The position numbers and the translations under genes are program-made. This document shows, in pieces, positions 5,487 to 12,525 of a DNA stretch of 16,365 bases (positions within the stretch are counted from its first letter, which is position 1; each line of letters opens with the position of its first letter). A model generated the notes under the pieces. That model was not told where the DNA came from. It saw only the letters and a program-made list of their open reading frames with translations, and made no database searches. The stretch comes from an uncultured Lachnospiraceae bacterium (lineage in GTDB: Bacteria; Bacillota_A; Clostridia; Lachnospirales; Lachnospiraceae): positions 1-16,365 of the forward strand of contig CAJLNC010000058.1 in the NCBI GenBank assembly GCA_905207905.1, given 5' to 3'.

Positions 5487-6881
5487 TTAATGCCTCTCCT
5501 GACTATGAGTTCGAAACACCCTTCTTCGAATGGTAAAATATGTGATCAGCATCCCTGCACCGGTAATAATCCAAGTAATAGGGTATACGATCATCAGAAC
5601 ACGAAAATCTTTGATCTTCTGGCAAATCGTAAATACCCACAAAAGCCGGACAACGCAGGTGCCGAATACGGTAATAAGAGCTGGGGTCAAAGAATATCCA
5701 ATTCCCCGAAGAGCCGCTCCTCCGATCTCATAGGTAGATACAATCACATTCATAGAGAGAATAATCACCATTCTGATGGCTGCATAATGAGCCACCTGCG
5801 GATCCTTTGTAAACAGAGAAATAAAAAAGCTGCGGCCAAGCACAAACGTCAGGCTCATGGCTCCGGCAGTCAGCATACTCACCGTAATACACAGCCGAAA
5901 TACCTTTTTGCATCGGTCAAGCTGATTGGCGCCAAAATTCTGGCTGGTAAAGGTAACTGTTGCCTGATTAAAAGCGCTCACTACAAAATAAGTAAAATAT
6001 TCAAAGTTCAGCCCAACCGCGGAGCCTGCCACCGCGGCAGAGCCAAAACCGTTAAGTACGCTCTGAACGCACACATTGGAAAAAGAAAACACCGTACTCT
6101 GCAGCCCCGCAGGAACTCCAATTTTCAGAAGCTTTTTCAACTCGCTCCCAGAAACTGCCAGTTTTCTCACCTGGAGACGAATAGGATCTTCCTCATGGGT
6201 GAGAAAATGCCACACCATACCGGCACTGATCATATTGGAGATAACCGTGGCAATCCCGACTCCTGCCACTCCCATGTGAAAAACAATCACCAGAAACATA
6301 TTCAGTCCCGCATTGACAACACCTGATAGCACCAGGCAGTACAGCGGACGTCTCGTATCCCCTATACTTCTAAGGATGGCTGACCCAAAATTGTAAATCA
6401 TGATAAAGGGCATTCCCATAAAATAAATTCGCAGATACAGCACTGCATGATCGATCACATCCTCAGGTGTATTGATCAGAAGCAATATCGGTTTTGTCAC
6501 CAACAGCCCCAAAAATAACAGAAGCACGCCGCTTACCAAAGCCACCACCATGGAAGTATGTACCGTAGAACGTATCTTTTCTTTTTCTCCCTGGCCGATG
6601 TATCCGGCTATGACTACATTGGTTCCCACCGAAATCCCCACAAATAAATTTAATAGCAGATTGATCACCGGCCCATTGCAGCCCACCGCAGCCTGCTCCT
6701 GGCTGCTGGCAAACCTTCCTACCACAGCCACATCCACGGAATTAAACAGCTGCTGCAAAATGCTGCTCATCGCCAGGGGCAGAGCAAACAGCAGAATCTT
6801 ATCCAGCAAACTGCCATTTAGCATATCAATCTTATTTTTTTCCTTTCTCTCCCTCTTTGTTACCGCCTGTTTCTCTTTCAC
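5487..6881 (-). CDS. MATE-family multidrug/toxic-compound exporter
   Basis: This inner-membrane, cation-coupled efflux pump has two MatE repeats and about 12 transmembrane segments. The first repeat begins IDMLNGSLLDKILLFALPLA with LQQLFNSVDVAVVGRF; the second begins LLKIGVPAGLQSTVFSFSN. Substrates cannot be read from sequence. A GTG at 6881 is preferred as start because GAGGAGAGAGGAAG precedes it; the upstream in-frame ATG at 6914 has no ribosome site. The product is then 464 aa, with a lysine-rich cytoplasmic N-terminus (KEKQAVTKRERKEKNK), normal for the family. The gene stands alone or leads into the C_GCAxxG_C_C gene. Confidence 0.93.
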   Translation of the reverse strand: MKEKQAVTKRERKEKNKIDMLNGSLLDKILLFALPLAMSSILQQLFNSVDVAVVGRFASSQEQAAVGCNGPVINLLLNLFVGISVGTNVVIAGYIGQGEKEKIRSTVHTSMVVALVSGVLLLFLGLLVTKPILLLINTPEDVIDHAVLYLRIYFMGMPFIMIYNFGSAILRSIGDTRRPLYCLVLSGVVNAGLNMFLVIVFHMGVAGVGIATVISNMISAGMVWHFLTHEEDPIRLQVRKLAVSGSELKKLLKIGVPAGLQSTVFSFSNVCVQSVLNGFGSAAVAGSAVGLNFEYFTYFVVSAFNQATVTFTSQNFGANQLDRCKKVFRLCITVSMLTAGAMSLTFVLGRSFFISLFTKDPQVAHYAAIRMVIILSMNVIVSTYEIGGAALRGIGYSLTPALITVFGTCVVRLLWVFTICQKIKDFRVLMIVYPITWIITGAGMLITYFTIRRRVFRTHSQERH

Positions 6882-6957
6882 TGCTTTTCTTCCTCTCTCC
6901 TCTGTAAATCTCATAATTCATCAGTCTGATTCTATCACACTCTTTTCCGAAAAACTA

Positions 6958-7216
6958 TTGATTTTTTTAGAAAAGTCCGATAGAGTAGTTGGGGAGTTGC
7001 TGAACATAGAGTGCACAGTAGCTTCAAGGAAACAGGTGCTCTTCGGGAAGAATCGTTTTCACAAGGCTTTTACCGTCTGTCCCTTTCTTTCCCCTTTTAT
7101 TCATCTCAATGCGCACCCAAGATCCTATAAATATATTTTTATTCTCCGGCGTATAGATTCCATAGCAGCAGCCTCTGCATCTTTATGCCGGCTGAAACAG
7201 CAGAAAGGAAATCAAC
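6958..7216 (+). promoter_or_regulatory. Putative promoter and long leader before the DUF4430 gene
   Basis: TTGATT (6958-6963) and TAGAGT (6981-6986), 17 bp apart, could start a transcript near 6993, giving a leader of about 225 bases before the DUF4430 gene. A TCTTC-GG-GAAGA hairpin sits near 7040-7051. The motif AAGGAAACAGGTG there recalls part of a cobalamin riboswitch, but the B12 box and the rest of the core are not found, so no riboswitch is claimed. The 6882-7216 stretch contains no other gene. A ribosome site AAAGGA precedes the ATG at 7217. Confidence 0.3.
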
Positions 7217-7624
7217 ATGAAAAAAGAACAAAAAAACACGCGAAAAATCATTCTCTCTCTAATTGTCCTGGCAGCTGTCATTGCTCTGCTTCTGTGTGTA
7301 TACCATTTCACCAAGGGTAAAACTGCCCAGGGCGCAAAGACCATCACTTTGGAAGTTGTCCACAAAGACCAGTCTTCAAAATCCTTTGAAATTCACACCG
7401 ACCGGGAATATCTTGGCGAGGCTCTCACGGATGAAAAACTGGTGGAAGGCGAAACCGGCCCTTACGGTATGTTTATTACTACTGTTGACCAGGAAACTGC
7501 GGATGATACCAACCAAGAATGGTGGTGCATTACCAAAAACGGCGGCCAGGTAAATACTTCCGCCGACCAGACGCCCATTGCCGATGGGGAAAAATATGAG
7601 CTGACTTTGACTGTCGGCTACTAA
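7217..7624 (+). CDS. DUF4430 domain membrane-anchored or exported protein
   Basis: The product is 135 aa. Residues 10-31 (KIILSLIVLAAVIALLLCVY) form a signal anchor or signal peptide after a lysine-rich start. Residues 42-135 match the DUF4430 pattern: SFEIHTDREYLGEALTDEKL, a GPYGMFITTVD segment, EWWCITKNGGQV and the final DGEKYELTLTVGY. The fold is related to the C-terminal domain of transcobalamin/intrinsic factor. It is followed 48 bases later by an ECF S component, so it probably works as an outside substrate-binding partner for uptake, possibly of a corrinoid; the substrate is inference. A single Cys at 27 lies inside the hydrophobic segment; it is not a clean lipobox. Confidence 0.8.
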   Translation: MKKEQKNTRKIILSLIVLAAVIALLLCVYHFTKGKTAQGAKTITLEVVHKDQSSKSFEIHTDREYLGEALTDEKLVEGETGPYGMFITTVDQETADDTNQEWWCITKNGGQVNTSADQTPIADGEKYELTLTVGY

Positions 7625-7672
7625 CCCTGCAGGATTCTTTCATTTTATCCGAATGCTCTGAGGAATAAAACC

Positions 7673-8212
7673 ATGAAATCATCTGAAAACGCAAAAAAAA
7701 TAACCCGACTGGTTACTATGGGGCTGCTCAGCGCAATTCTGGTATTGGGACAGCTGGGGATGGCTTTTCTTCCTAACATCGAACCGGTTACTTTTCTGAT
7801 CATTGCCTATACTCTGGTTTATGGAAAACAGGTCTTTTCTATCATATATGCCTTTGTACTGGTGGAAGGACTGATTTTTGGTTTCGGTATCTGGTGGTTC
7901 AGTTATCTGTACATCTGGAGCATTTTGGCAGTGCTGGTGCTTCTGTTTCAAAAAAACATCTCCACAGTAATCTGGGCTGTGATTGCCGGAGCCTTCGGAC
8001 TTCTCTTCGGGGCCTTATGCTCCATTCCTTATCTGATCACAGGAGGCCCCGGCGCAGCCTTTGCCTACTGGGTTGCTGGGATTCCCTATGATATCCTCCA
8101 TTGTGCCGGAAACTTTGTTCTCACCCTGGTACTCTTCCGCCCTGTACTTGGGGTTCTGAAAAAACTAAATGCCTGGCAGAAGAGCAGCCTGCTGGCCCGG
8201 ACATCTCCATAA
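7673..8212 (+). CDS. ECF-type transporter S component (substrate-binding membrane subunit)
   Basis: This 179-aa, very hydrophobic protein has about six membrane segments. The N-terminal helix KITRLVTMGLLSAILVLGQL has the small-residue pattern S components use to contact the ECF T subunit. Further marks are FLIIAYTLVYGKQVFSIIY, EGLIFGFGIWWFSYLYIWSI, and a C-terminal WVAGIPYDILHCAGNFVLTLVLF. No ATPase or T component is nearby, so it would use a shared (group II) ECF module elsewhere. GAGG at 7660-7663 supports the start. Pairing with the DUF4430 gene suggests a two-gene uptake operon. The vitamin taken up is not determined; a corrinoid is the first guess. Confidence 0.75.
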   Translation: MKSSENAKKITRLVTMGLLSAILVLGQLGMAFLPNIEPVTFLIIAYTLVYGKQVFSIIYAFVLVEGLIFGFGIWWFSYLYIWSILAVLVLLFQKNISTVIWAVIAGAFGLLFGALCSIPYLITGGPGAAFAYWVAGIPYDILHCAGNFVLTLVLFRPVLGVLKKLNAWQKSSLLARTSP

Positions 8213-8238
8213 AAGTAGAAAGAAGTCTTCCTGTACAG

Positions 8239-8376
8239 TTTGCCACCTACGGCGTGTTGCCCTATAGACACGAATGCTGGGGTGCCAAAAGCTCTGATGG
8301 AAAAACTCAGCGGTCAAATCGCACAAAAAAGCTGCACTCTGACAGAGAACGCTCGTTCATAGGGCTTTTGACACCC
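8239..8376. repeat. Structured intergenic sequence with long imperfect terminal inverted repeat (MITE-like or RNA element)
   Basis: The 16-base arms at 8280-8295 (GGGTGCCAAAAGCTCT) and 8361-8376 (AGGGCTTTTGACACCC) pair at 15 of 16 positions, counting one G-U. Competing pairings exist: TTTGCCACC (8239-8247) with the 8281-8289 arm, 8 of 9; and GCCCTAT (8259-8265) with ATAGGGC (8359-8365), 7 of 7. Small local hairpins CTCTGACAGAG and GAACGCTCGTTC lie between. There is no convincing coding frame. It sits between the ECF S gene and the MerR promoter. A miniature inverted-repeat element and a cis-acting RNA are both possible. Confidence 0.45.
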
Positions 8377-8420
8377 TAAGCTTCATCAGCGACAATTTCC
8401 TAATAAAATAGAAAAATCTC

Positions 8421-8451
8421 TTGACTCTCACCCAACGTGATATTGTATGCT
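8421..8451 (+). promoter_or_regulatory. MerR-type promoter with 19-bp spacer and internal dyad
   Basis: -35 TTGACT (8421-8426) and -10 TATGCT (8446-8451) are 19 bp apart, the overlong spacing characteristic of promoters activated by MerR-family proteins through DNA distortion. The dyad TCAC-N5-GTGA (8428-8440) lies in the spacer. The regulator encoded just downstream is the likely ligand-dependent autoactivator. Confidence 0.65.
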
Positions 8452-8503
8452 CTTTTTACAGAAGCAAACTTCACACAGTGAGCCAGAAATGGAGGAGATA
8501 TCT

Positions 8504-9403
8504 ATGCACAAAACAGTTTCTGATCTTTATACTGTAGGACAGATCACCAAACTCACCGGTATAAGCTCCCGTGCCTTGCAGTATTACGATGAAATCGGAC
8601 TGTTAAAACCCAGGATGCGCACAGAATCCGGTTATCGTCTCTATGACAAAAGCAGTCTGGAATTGCTGCAGCAGATCTTATTTTTCAAAGAACTAGGGTT
8701 TTCTCTGAAGCAAATCCGGGATTTGACGAAACAGCCGGACTTTGACCGTATCAGCGCCTACCGGAACCAGAAAAATCTGCTGCTGCTAAAACGCAACCGG
8801 ATCGACCGGCTCATTGAGCTTCTGAATCGTTTAGAGAAAGGAGAATCTTGTATGAGCTTTAAAGAATTTGATCTGTCCGAATATCTGGAAGCGCTGGAAC
8901 AGTTCAAAACCAGAGATACCAACGCCATCGAAAAGTATTTCGGAGGTCAGGAGCATTTTGAACTGCTTCTTAAAAAGATCCGGGAAGATGAGGACGAAGT
9001 GGCGAGACTGGCTATCCAGGAATACGGGAGTATCGAAAAATACACGGAGGCCATGAAGCATAACCTGGAACATTTTTCAGAAATTATGGAAGAAACCCTT
9101 ACAGAAGACGCGGTAGAGATCGGTCATCAAACGGATGCGCTCTTTGCTCAGCTTACCGCAGATCTGTCCAGAGAAATTTCTTCTACCCAAAACCGGGAGA
9201 TCATGATTGAGCTGGCCGCTCTGTTTCAAAAAAATGCTGCCTCCGTCTCCCTCGACCTGCCCTACTGGAAGGTAATGGCAGACACCTATTCCAATGACTA
9301 TGTAAAAGATCAGACGGATCTAAGGTATGGAAAAGGAGCCGCAGACTATATCCGCGCAGCCTTTTTATATTTTGGCGAGCAAGGTGATCTTTCCCTGGAA
9401 TAA
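8504..9403 (+). CDS. MerR-family regulator with TipAS-like C-terminal domain
   Basis: The start is ATG 8504, after GGAGGAG at 8491-8497; an upstream in-frame ATG at 8447 lies inside the promoter -10 and cannot be used. The protein is 299 aa. Residues 8-75 form the MerR winged HTH (YTVGQITKLTGISSRALQYY, GLLKPRMRTESGYRLYD, FFKELGFSLKQIRDL). Residues 80-112 form the dimerisation coiled coil. Residues 165-295 are acidic and helical and resemble the TipAS drug-binding domain (QEYGSIEKYTEAM; TYSNDYVKDQTDLRYGKGAA). TipA-type proteins respond to peptide or hydrophobic antibiotics. No transporter lies in the same transcript, so autoregulation plus remote targets is likely. A hairpin at 9483-9533 ends the gene. 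Confidence 0.88.
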   Translation: MHKTVSDLYTVGQITKLTGISSRALQYYDEIGLLKPRMRTESGYRLYDKSSLELLQQILFFKELGFSLKQIRDLTKQPDFDRISAYRNQKNLLLLKRNRIDRLIELLNRLEKGESCMSFKEFDLSEYLEALEQFKTRDTNAIEKYFGGQEHFELLLKKIREDEDEVARLAIQEYGSIEKYTEAMKHNLEHFSEIMEETLTEDAVEIGHQTDALFAQLTADLSREISSTQNREIMIELAALFQKNAASVSLDLPYWKVMADTYSNDYVKDQTDLRYGKGAADYIRAAFLYFGEQGDLSLE

Positions 9404-9482
9404 AAGCGCAGCTTCATGCATGAAAAAATACTGCTGTCCTGATCAGCTGGCTCATTCTTAAACCAGATCCCGCCTCACCATG

Positions 9483-9533
9483 AAAGCAGACAGTCCCCCA
9501 TCCGTTTTAAAGTTGGGACAGACTGTCTGCTTT
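9483..9533. terminator. Strong bidirectional hairpin between convergent genes
   Basis: AAAGCAGACAGTC (9483-9495) and GACTGTCTGCTTT (9521-9533) form a perfect 13-bp stem, with an alternative inner pairing of GTCCC and GGGAC. It lies between the MerR gene (rightward) and the DUF1835 gene (leftward), 80 bases from the first and 48 from the second. Arms end in AAA/TTT, but there is no long T run in either direction. Termination is the simplest reading. Confidence 0.7.
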
Positions 9534-9581
9534 ACTGCTTGTTCTCCATTTATCGTTTTAACACCATCCAAAAATAGCCTC

Positions 9582-10472
9582 TTATGCCAGTGCGATCATC
9601 CGCTCATACTTTCTGTCGGAATCCTTGACCACTTTCAGTTTTCCCTGGGCAATGAAATCCTCTATCCTCTTTGCGTACCACCAGTCCCCCACTCCGATCT
9701 GTGAATGTCCCAGAATCCTTCCAATAATCCTGGCCTGCTTTTCCGGCTTTTGCCCTATCTCTCTCCAGATCAGAAAATCATAAAAGTCCTCCAAAACTCC
9801 CATCACTCTGCCGTTTACCACAGCCCGCAGGGGACTGTTATCCTGCTGAAGTTCTCTCCAGCGCAGCGTATAAAGGCGCTGCTCCTCCCTGGAGAGAGGC
9901 TTTGCATCCTGCAAAAATCCGGCAAACTCTTCTGCCGCAACCTCCCCCCAGCTTTGATAGGAAGTAATGGTATTCAAACCGCAGCGATATTCCGGAAGCC
10001 TGACCGCCTCCACCAGATTGGGATACTGACTCAGAATGCTGCACAGATGATAAAAACCGCAGATGGAGTAGGGAGCCTGACTGTACCAGATCCGTATTTT
10101 CTCCCCCTGGCCCAGAAACTGCCTAAGGCGCTGCAGCTCTTCTCCATACTGGTTCAGAAGTTTTGACAGTTCTTCCGCTTCTTCCTCCGCTCCCCACTGT
10201 TCTTGAAAATACAGAGAATATAAAAGGCTGCTTCGATAGTGCGAATCCGGTTCCTGCAAGATATCTCCCATATCCAGATGAAATCCCAGACACACCACTT
10301 CCTCTGCCGTCCCTTCCACCCATCCGGAAAACTTTTCCCTTCTCTCTGGTGCCTTCTTCTTTCCTGCTATCCACACGGAAGTGGGACCATCTGATTTTGA
10401 GCAAATCACTACTTTACTCTTGGCGGCTTTCATAGAAGCTGCTTCGCTCTCTCCAAACAATACTTCGACCAT
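9582..10472 (-). CDS. DUF1835 / DUF3658 domain protein of unknown function
   Basis: The product is 296 aa and soluble. The N-terminus MVEVLFGESEAASMKAA matches the DUF1835 opening (a GxSxxGxLK-like loop). The body has KIRIWYSQAPYSICGFYHLC at 125-144 and SREEQRLYTLRWRELQQDNS at 194-213. The end (ARIIGRILGHSQIGVGDWW; RIEDFIAQGKLKV) looks like DUF3658, a small winged-helix-like region. Biochemical function is not known. The start is preceded by GAGGAGAAGAGGAA. It is separated from the upstream PepSY gene by 183 bp without clear features other than a repeat, and faces the MerR gene. Confidence 0.75.
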   Translation of the reverse strand: MVEVLFGESEAASMKAAKSKVVICSKSDGPTSVWIAGKKKAPERREKFSGWVEGTAEEVVCLGFHLDMGDILQEPDSHYRSSLLYSLYFQEQWGAEEEAEELSKLLNQYGEELQRLRQFLGQGEKIRIWYSQAPYSICGFYHLCSILSQYPNLVEAVRLPEYRCGLNTITSYQSWGEVAAEEFAGFLQDAKPLSREEQRLYTLRWRELQQDNSPLRAVVNGRVMGVLEDFYDFLIWREIGQKPEKQARIIGRILGHSQIGVGDWWYAKRIEDFIAQGKLKVVKDSDRKYERMIALA

Positions 10473-10578
10473 TTCCTCTTCTCCTCTTCTTTCTCTGCGC
10501 TCTATCAGTCCTGCGTCCCTGTCATCCGCGCCGCTGCCGCTTTTTTATCCTGCCAAGGCCTATACTTCTGCAATTTTC

Positions 10579-10671
10579 ATCCTGTTCAAAGATTATCCCG
10601 CAATGCCGCCATTTTTTCATCCCAGCAAGGTGTATCTTCGATGAAGCTGCTTTTCTTAATCCTGTTCAAAG
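10579..10671. repeat. 13-bp direct repeat copying the PepSY gene end
   Basis: ATCCTGTTCAAAG occurs at 10659-10671 (the last codons and part of the stop of the PepSY gene) and again at 10579-10591, 80 bp downstream of it in transcription sense. Flanks are partly alike (CTGC, TTTTC), suggesting a short decayed duplication of the gene end. Confidence 0.6.
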
Positions 10672-11324
10672 GAAAGAATCTCTCCGGTGGTCGCATCCAC
10701 GGTATACTCATACTCCCTGAAATCCTGACGAAATTCCAGTTCGTACTTCGCATATCCCCATTCTCTGTCAAAGCTCAGGGACTGGAAGGTAACCTCCTCC
10801 TCAGTCAGCCCAACATCCGCAAGTGCGGTCTCTTTTGCCTTCGCAATACCGATCAGCGCCTCTTCCGAAGTCTGCCCTGGAGCTTTCTCAGAAGCGCCCT
10901 TTGCCCCTTCATTGCTCAAGGAAACTTCTGTCTGTTGTTCTTCTTTCTGCTCCGGCTGGATCGCTTCGGCATTTTCTCCTGCGAGAGTCTGTTCCACCCG
11001 GGCGCCGCCTGCATCCTTTCCCTCTACACTCCACTGCAGGATCTGTCCCGTCTCCTGACGGATGGTATAATCATACTCCAACTGATCCAGATAAAACTCT
11101 ACCTCATAGACGGAATCTCCATCTTCAAAATCTGCTTTTGTCCTCAATCTTTCAGCCTCATTCTTTAAAGCTCCGGCATCTGTGAGTGCAAGCTGCTCTG
11201 CGTCTTGTTCTGTCAAAAAAGATCCGGCAGCCTCTGTGCCGTAGGCTGCTGCGGCTGTAAAAGATGCGGTAAGCACCAGCGCCAGCCCGGCTGCAGCGAT
11301 CGTCCTGTCAATTTTCAGTCTCAT
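10656..11324 (-). CDS. Secreted double-PepSY domain protein
   Basis: The product is 222 aa. Residues 1-33 form a signal peptide (RLKIDRTIAAAGLALVLTAS, then AAAYGTEA as a possible cleavage zone). Two PepSY repeats follow: about 37-100, ending YEVEFYLDQLEYDYTI and ETGQIL; and about 153-222, ending YELEFRQDFREYEYTV and TTGEIL. The low-complexity Glu/Gln/Gly/Ser linker at 105-150 joins them. PepSY domains are often protease-inhibitor or envelope-stress modules. The gene follows a two-component system and ABC permease in the same direction and is a likely output of that system. Its start is preceded by AAGGAGG. A terminator and a candidate promoter separate it from the kinase gene. Confidence 0.88.
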   Translation of the reverse strand: MRLKIDRTIAAAGLALVLTASFTAAAAYGTEAAGSFLTEQDAEQLALTDAGALKNEAERLRTKADFEDGDSVYEVEFYLDQLEYDYTIRQETGQILQWSVEGKDAGGARVEQTLAGENAEAIQPEQKEEQQTEVSLSNEGAKGASEKAPGQTSEEALIGIAKAKETALADVGLTEEEVTFQSLSFDREWGYAKYELEFRQDFREYEYTVDATTGEILSFEQD

Positions 11325-11347
11325 ATTTCTGCCTCCTTCTTTTTACT

Positions 11348-11418
11348 ATTTACAGTCAGAACTTTTTCCATTCTTCTGTAAATTGATTCATTCTAACACG
11401 TAAATTTTGAAAAAACAA
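11348..11418 (-). promoter_or_regulatory. Candidate promoter and inverted repeat upstream of the PepSY gene
   Basis: On the minus strand TTGTTT (11413-11418), 17 bp, then TAGAAT (11390-11395) forms a plausible promoter whose -35 sits in the T run of the kinase terminator. Just downstream, ATTTACAG (11376-11383 on the minus strand) and CTGTAAAT (11348-11355) form a perfect 8-bp inverted repeat 20 bases apart, either an operator (perhaps for the neighbouring response regulator) or a leader hairpin. Confidence 0.4.
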
Positions 11419-11447
11419 GGGGCTGCCTTTTCTTTTTTAGCAGCCCC
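11419..11447 (-). terminator. Rho-independent terminator of the kinase gene
   Basis: On the minus strand GGGGCTGC and GCAGCCCC form an 8-bp GC-rich stem with an A-rich 13-base loop, followed by TTGTTTTTTC. It lies 33 bases after the histidine kinase stop and is a textbook intrinsic terminator. Confidence 0.88.
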
Positions 11448-11480
11448 AAGCCTTCTTTCCTCCCATTTTAAATAAAAATA

Positions 11481-12422
11481 TTACCGGTAAAATTTAATAA
11501 GAAATTCCGTTCCCTGTCCTACCTGACTGGAAACATCTATGGTGCCATTTTGAAAAAGTATAATCTTCTTCGCCATGGCCAGCCCAATTCCCACACTCTC
11601 GGGCGAAGAATTTGCCCCCTTATAAAACCGGTCAAAAATATGAGACAGCTGGTCTCTGGGAATCCCTTCCCCATTGTCTCTGACACGAAAATTGGTGGAA
11701 AAATTATTCTGACTTACCTCTACGCAGACCGTTCCCCCGCTGGCTGTATGTTCCACACAGTTTTTCACAACATTAGACAATGCCTCTGCCGTCCAATGAG
11801 GATCACAGCCTAACTCCAAACCTTCCTCCGACTCAATTCTCAGCTCGACCCCCTTCCGTTCCGCCGCCAGCTCCAGCGGCTGGCAGGCATTCTCTGCCAG
11901 TATTCCTGCATTCATCCTTCGCTTTTTCAACTTCAGCATATTGGCATCCAGCTGGGAAAGGGTCAGCAGATTGCGGATCAGCCAGTTCATTCGGTTTACC
12001 AGTATACCAATGCGCTCTGTAAATTCCAGCCGTTTCTCCTCCGAAAGGTTCGGTGTTTTTAAAAGATCCGTCATAATGGTGACGGCTGTAAGAGGCGTTT
12101 TAATCTGATGGGAAATATCAGAAAGCATAACAGCCAGATACTCCTTGTCCCGGACTGCCCCATCCGACTGTTCCTTCATCTGCACCATCAGTTTATACAG
12201 CTCATTCTGCAAAATCCCCATCTGGCCTTCTTTGCATCTGGCAAGTGCGGGAAGCTGGACCTGATCCTGCAGACTCATAAAATAATTGATAAGTTCATCC
12301 AGTTCCCGGCTTCTCCGACGTCTCTGCCAGAGCAGCGCTCCCAAAAAGAGCCAACTCACTGCCAGGAGCGCCGCAAGGATCCACAGCCAGGCCGACGCAA
12401 AAGCGGTATCCATTCTCTCCAT
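11481..12422 (-). CDS. Sensor histidine kinase, minimal sensor region
   Basis: The product is 313 aa. One hydrophobic segment at about 8-33 (AWLWILAALLAVSWLFLGAL) is followed at once by RRRR and a helical region, so there is no extracytoplasmic sensor domain. The H-box SDISHQIKTPLTA has the phospho-accepting H105. Catalytic ATPase boxes follow: N-box NVVKNCVEHT at about 217-226, G1 DNGEGIP at 249-255, F-box DRFYKG, and G2 GIGLAMAKK at 278-286. Nothing essential is missing. Kinases this short near ABC permeases usually sense through the transporter. Here the permease gene lies upstream in the same direction, so signal relay from it is inferred. The ribosome site comes from the third copy of the 42-bp repeat. 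Confidence 0.93.
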   Translation of the reverse strand: MERMDTAFASAWLWILAALLAVSWLFLGALLWQRRRRSRELDELINYFMSLQDQVQLPALARCKEGQMGILQNELYKLMVQMKEQSDGAVRDKEYLAVMLSDISHQIKTPLTAVTIMTDLLKTPNLSEEKRLEFTERIGILVNRMNWLIRNLLTLSQLDANMLKLKKRRMNAGILAENACQPLELAAERKGVELRIESEEGLELGCDPHWTAEALSNVVKNCVEHTASGGTVCVEVSQNNFSTNFRVRDNGEGIPRDQLSHIFDRFYKGANSSPESVGIGLAMAKKIILFQNGTIDVSSQVGQGTEFLIKFYR

Positions 12423-12433
12423 CCCCCTCTTCC

Positions 12434-12525
12434 TCTCACAGACTTCGCTTATTCCTCCGAGCGGCAGCCCCTGCTTCTCACAGACTTCCTTTACGCCTCC
12501 AAGCGGTAACCAATTCCTCTCACAG
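12434..12525 (-). repeat. 42-bp tandem repeat of the response-regulator 3' end
   Basis: On the minus strand CTGTGAGA begins units at 12525, 12483 and 12441, exactly 42 bases (14 codons) apart. Unit 1 is the regulator's last codons plus stop; unit 2 matches it at about 31 of 42 bases, keeping CCGCT, GGAGG, TAA and GAAGT in phase; unit 3 is partial and runs into the kinase ribosome site. Confidence 0.8.

Noticed and set aside
5370..6326. 318-aa rightward open frame opposite the MATE gene
   Set aside because: It is an antisense shadow with His/Asn/Lys-rich, non-hydrophobic low-information composition; the MATE protein is clearly the real product.
7030..7060. Partial resemblance to a cobalamin riboswitch (AAGGAAACAGGTG)
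   Set aside because: The B12 box and the GCTG-CCCGCAACTG part of the core are not found downstream, so only a short coincidental match can be shown.
8086..8271. Leftward open frame crossing the ECF S gene end and the repeat region
   Set aside because: It overlaps the well-supported ECF S gene on the other strand, has no ribosome site and no recognisable protein pattern.
8447..8503. Longer N-terminus for the MerR-type regulator from ATG 8447
   Set aside because: That ATG lies within the promoter -10 hexamer; the GGAGGAG site and MerR alignment support 8504.
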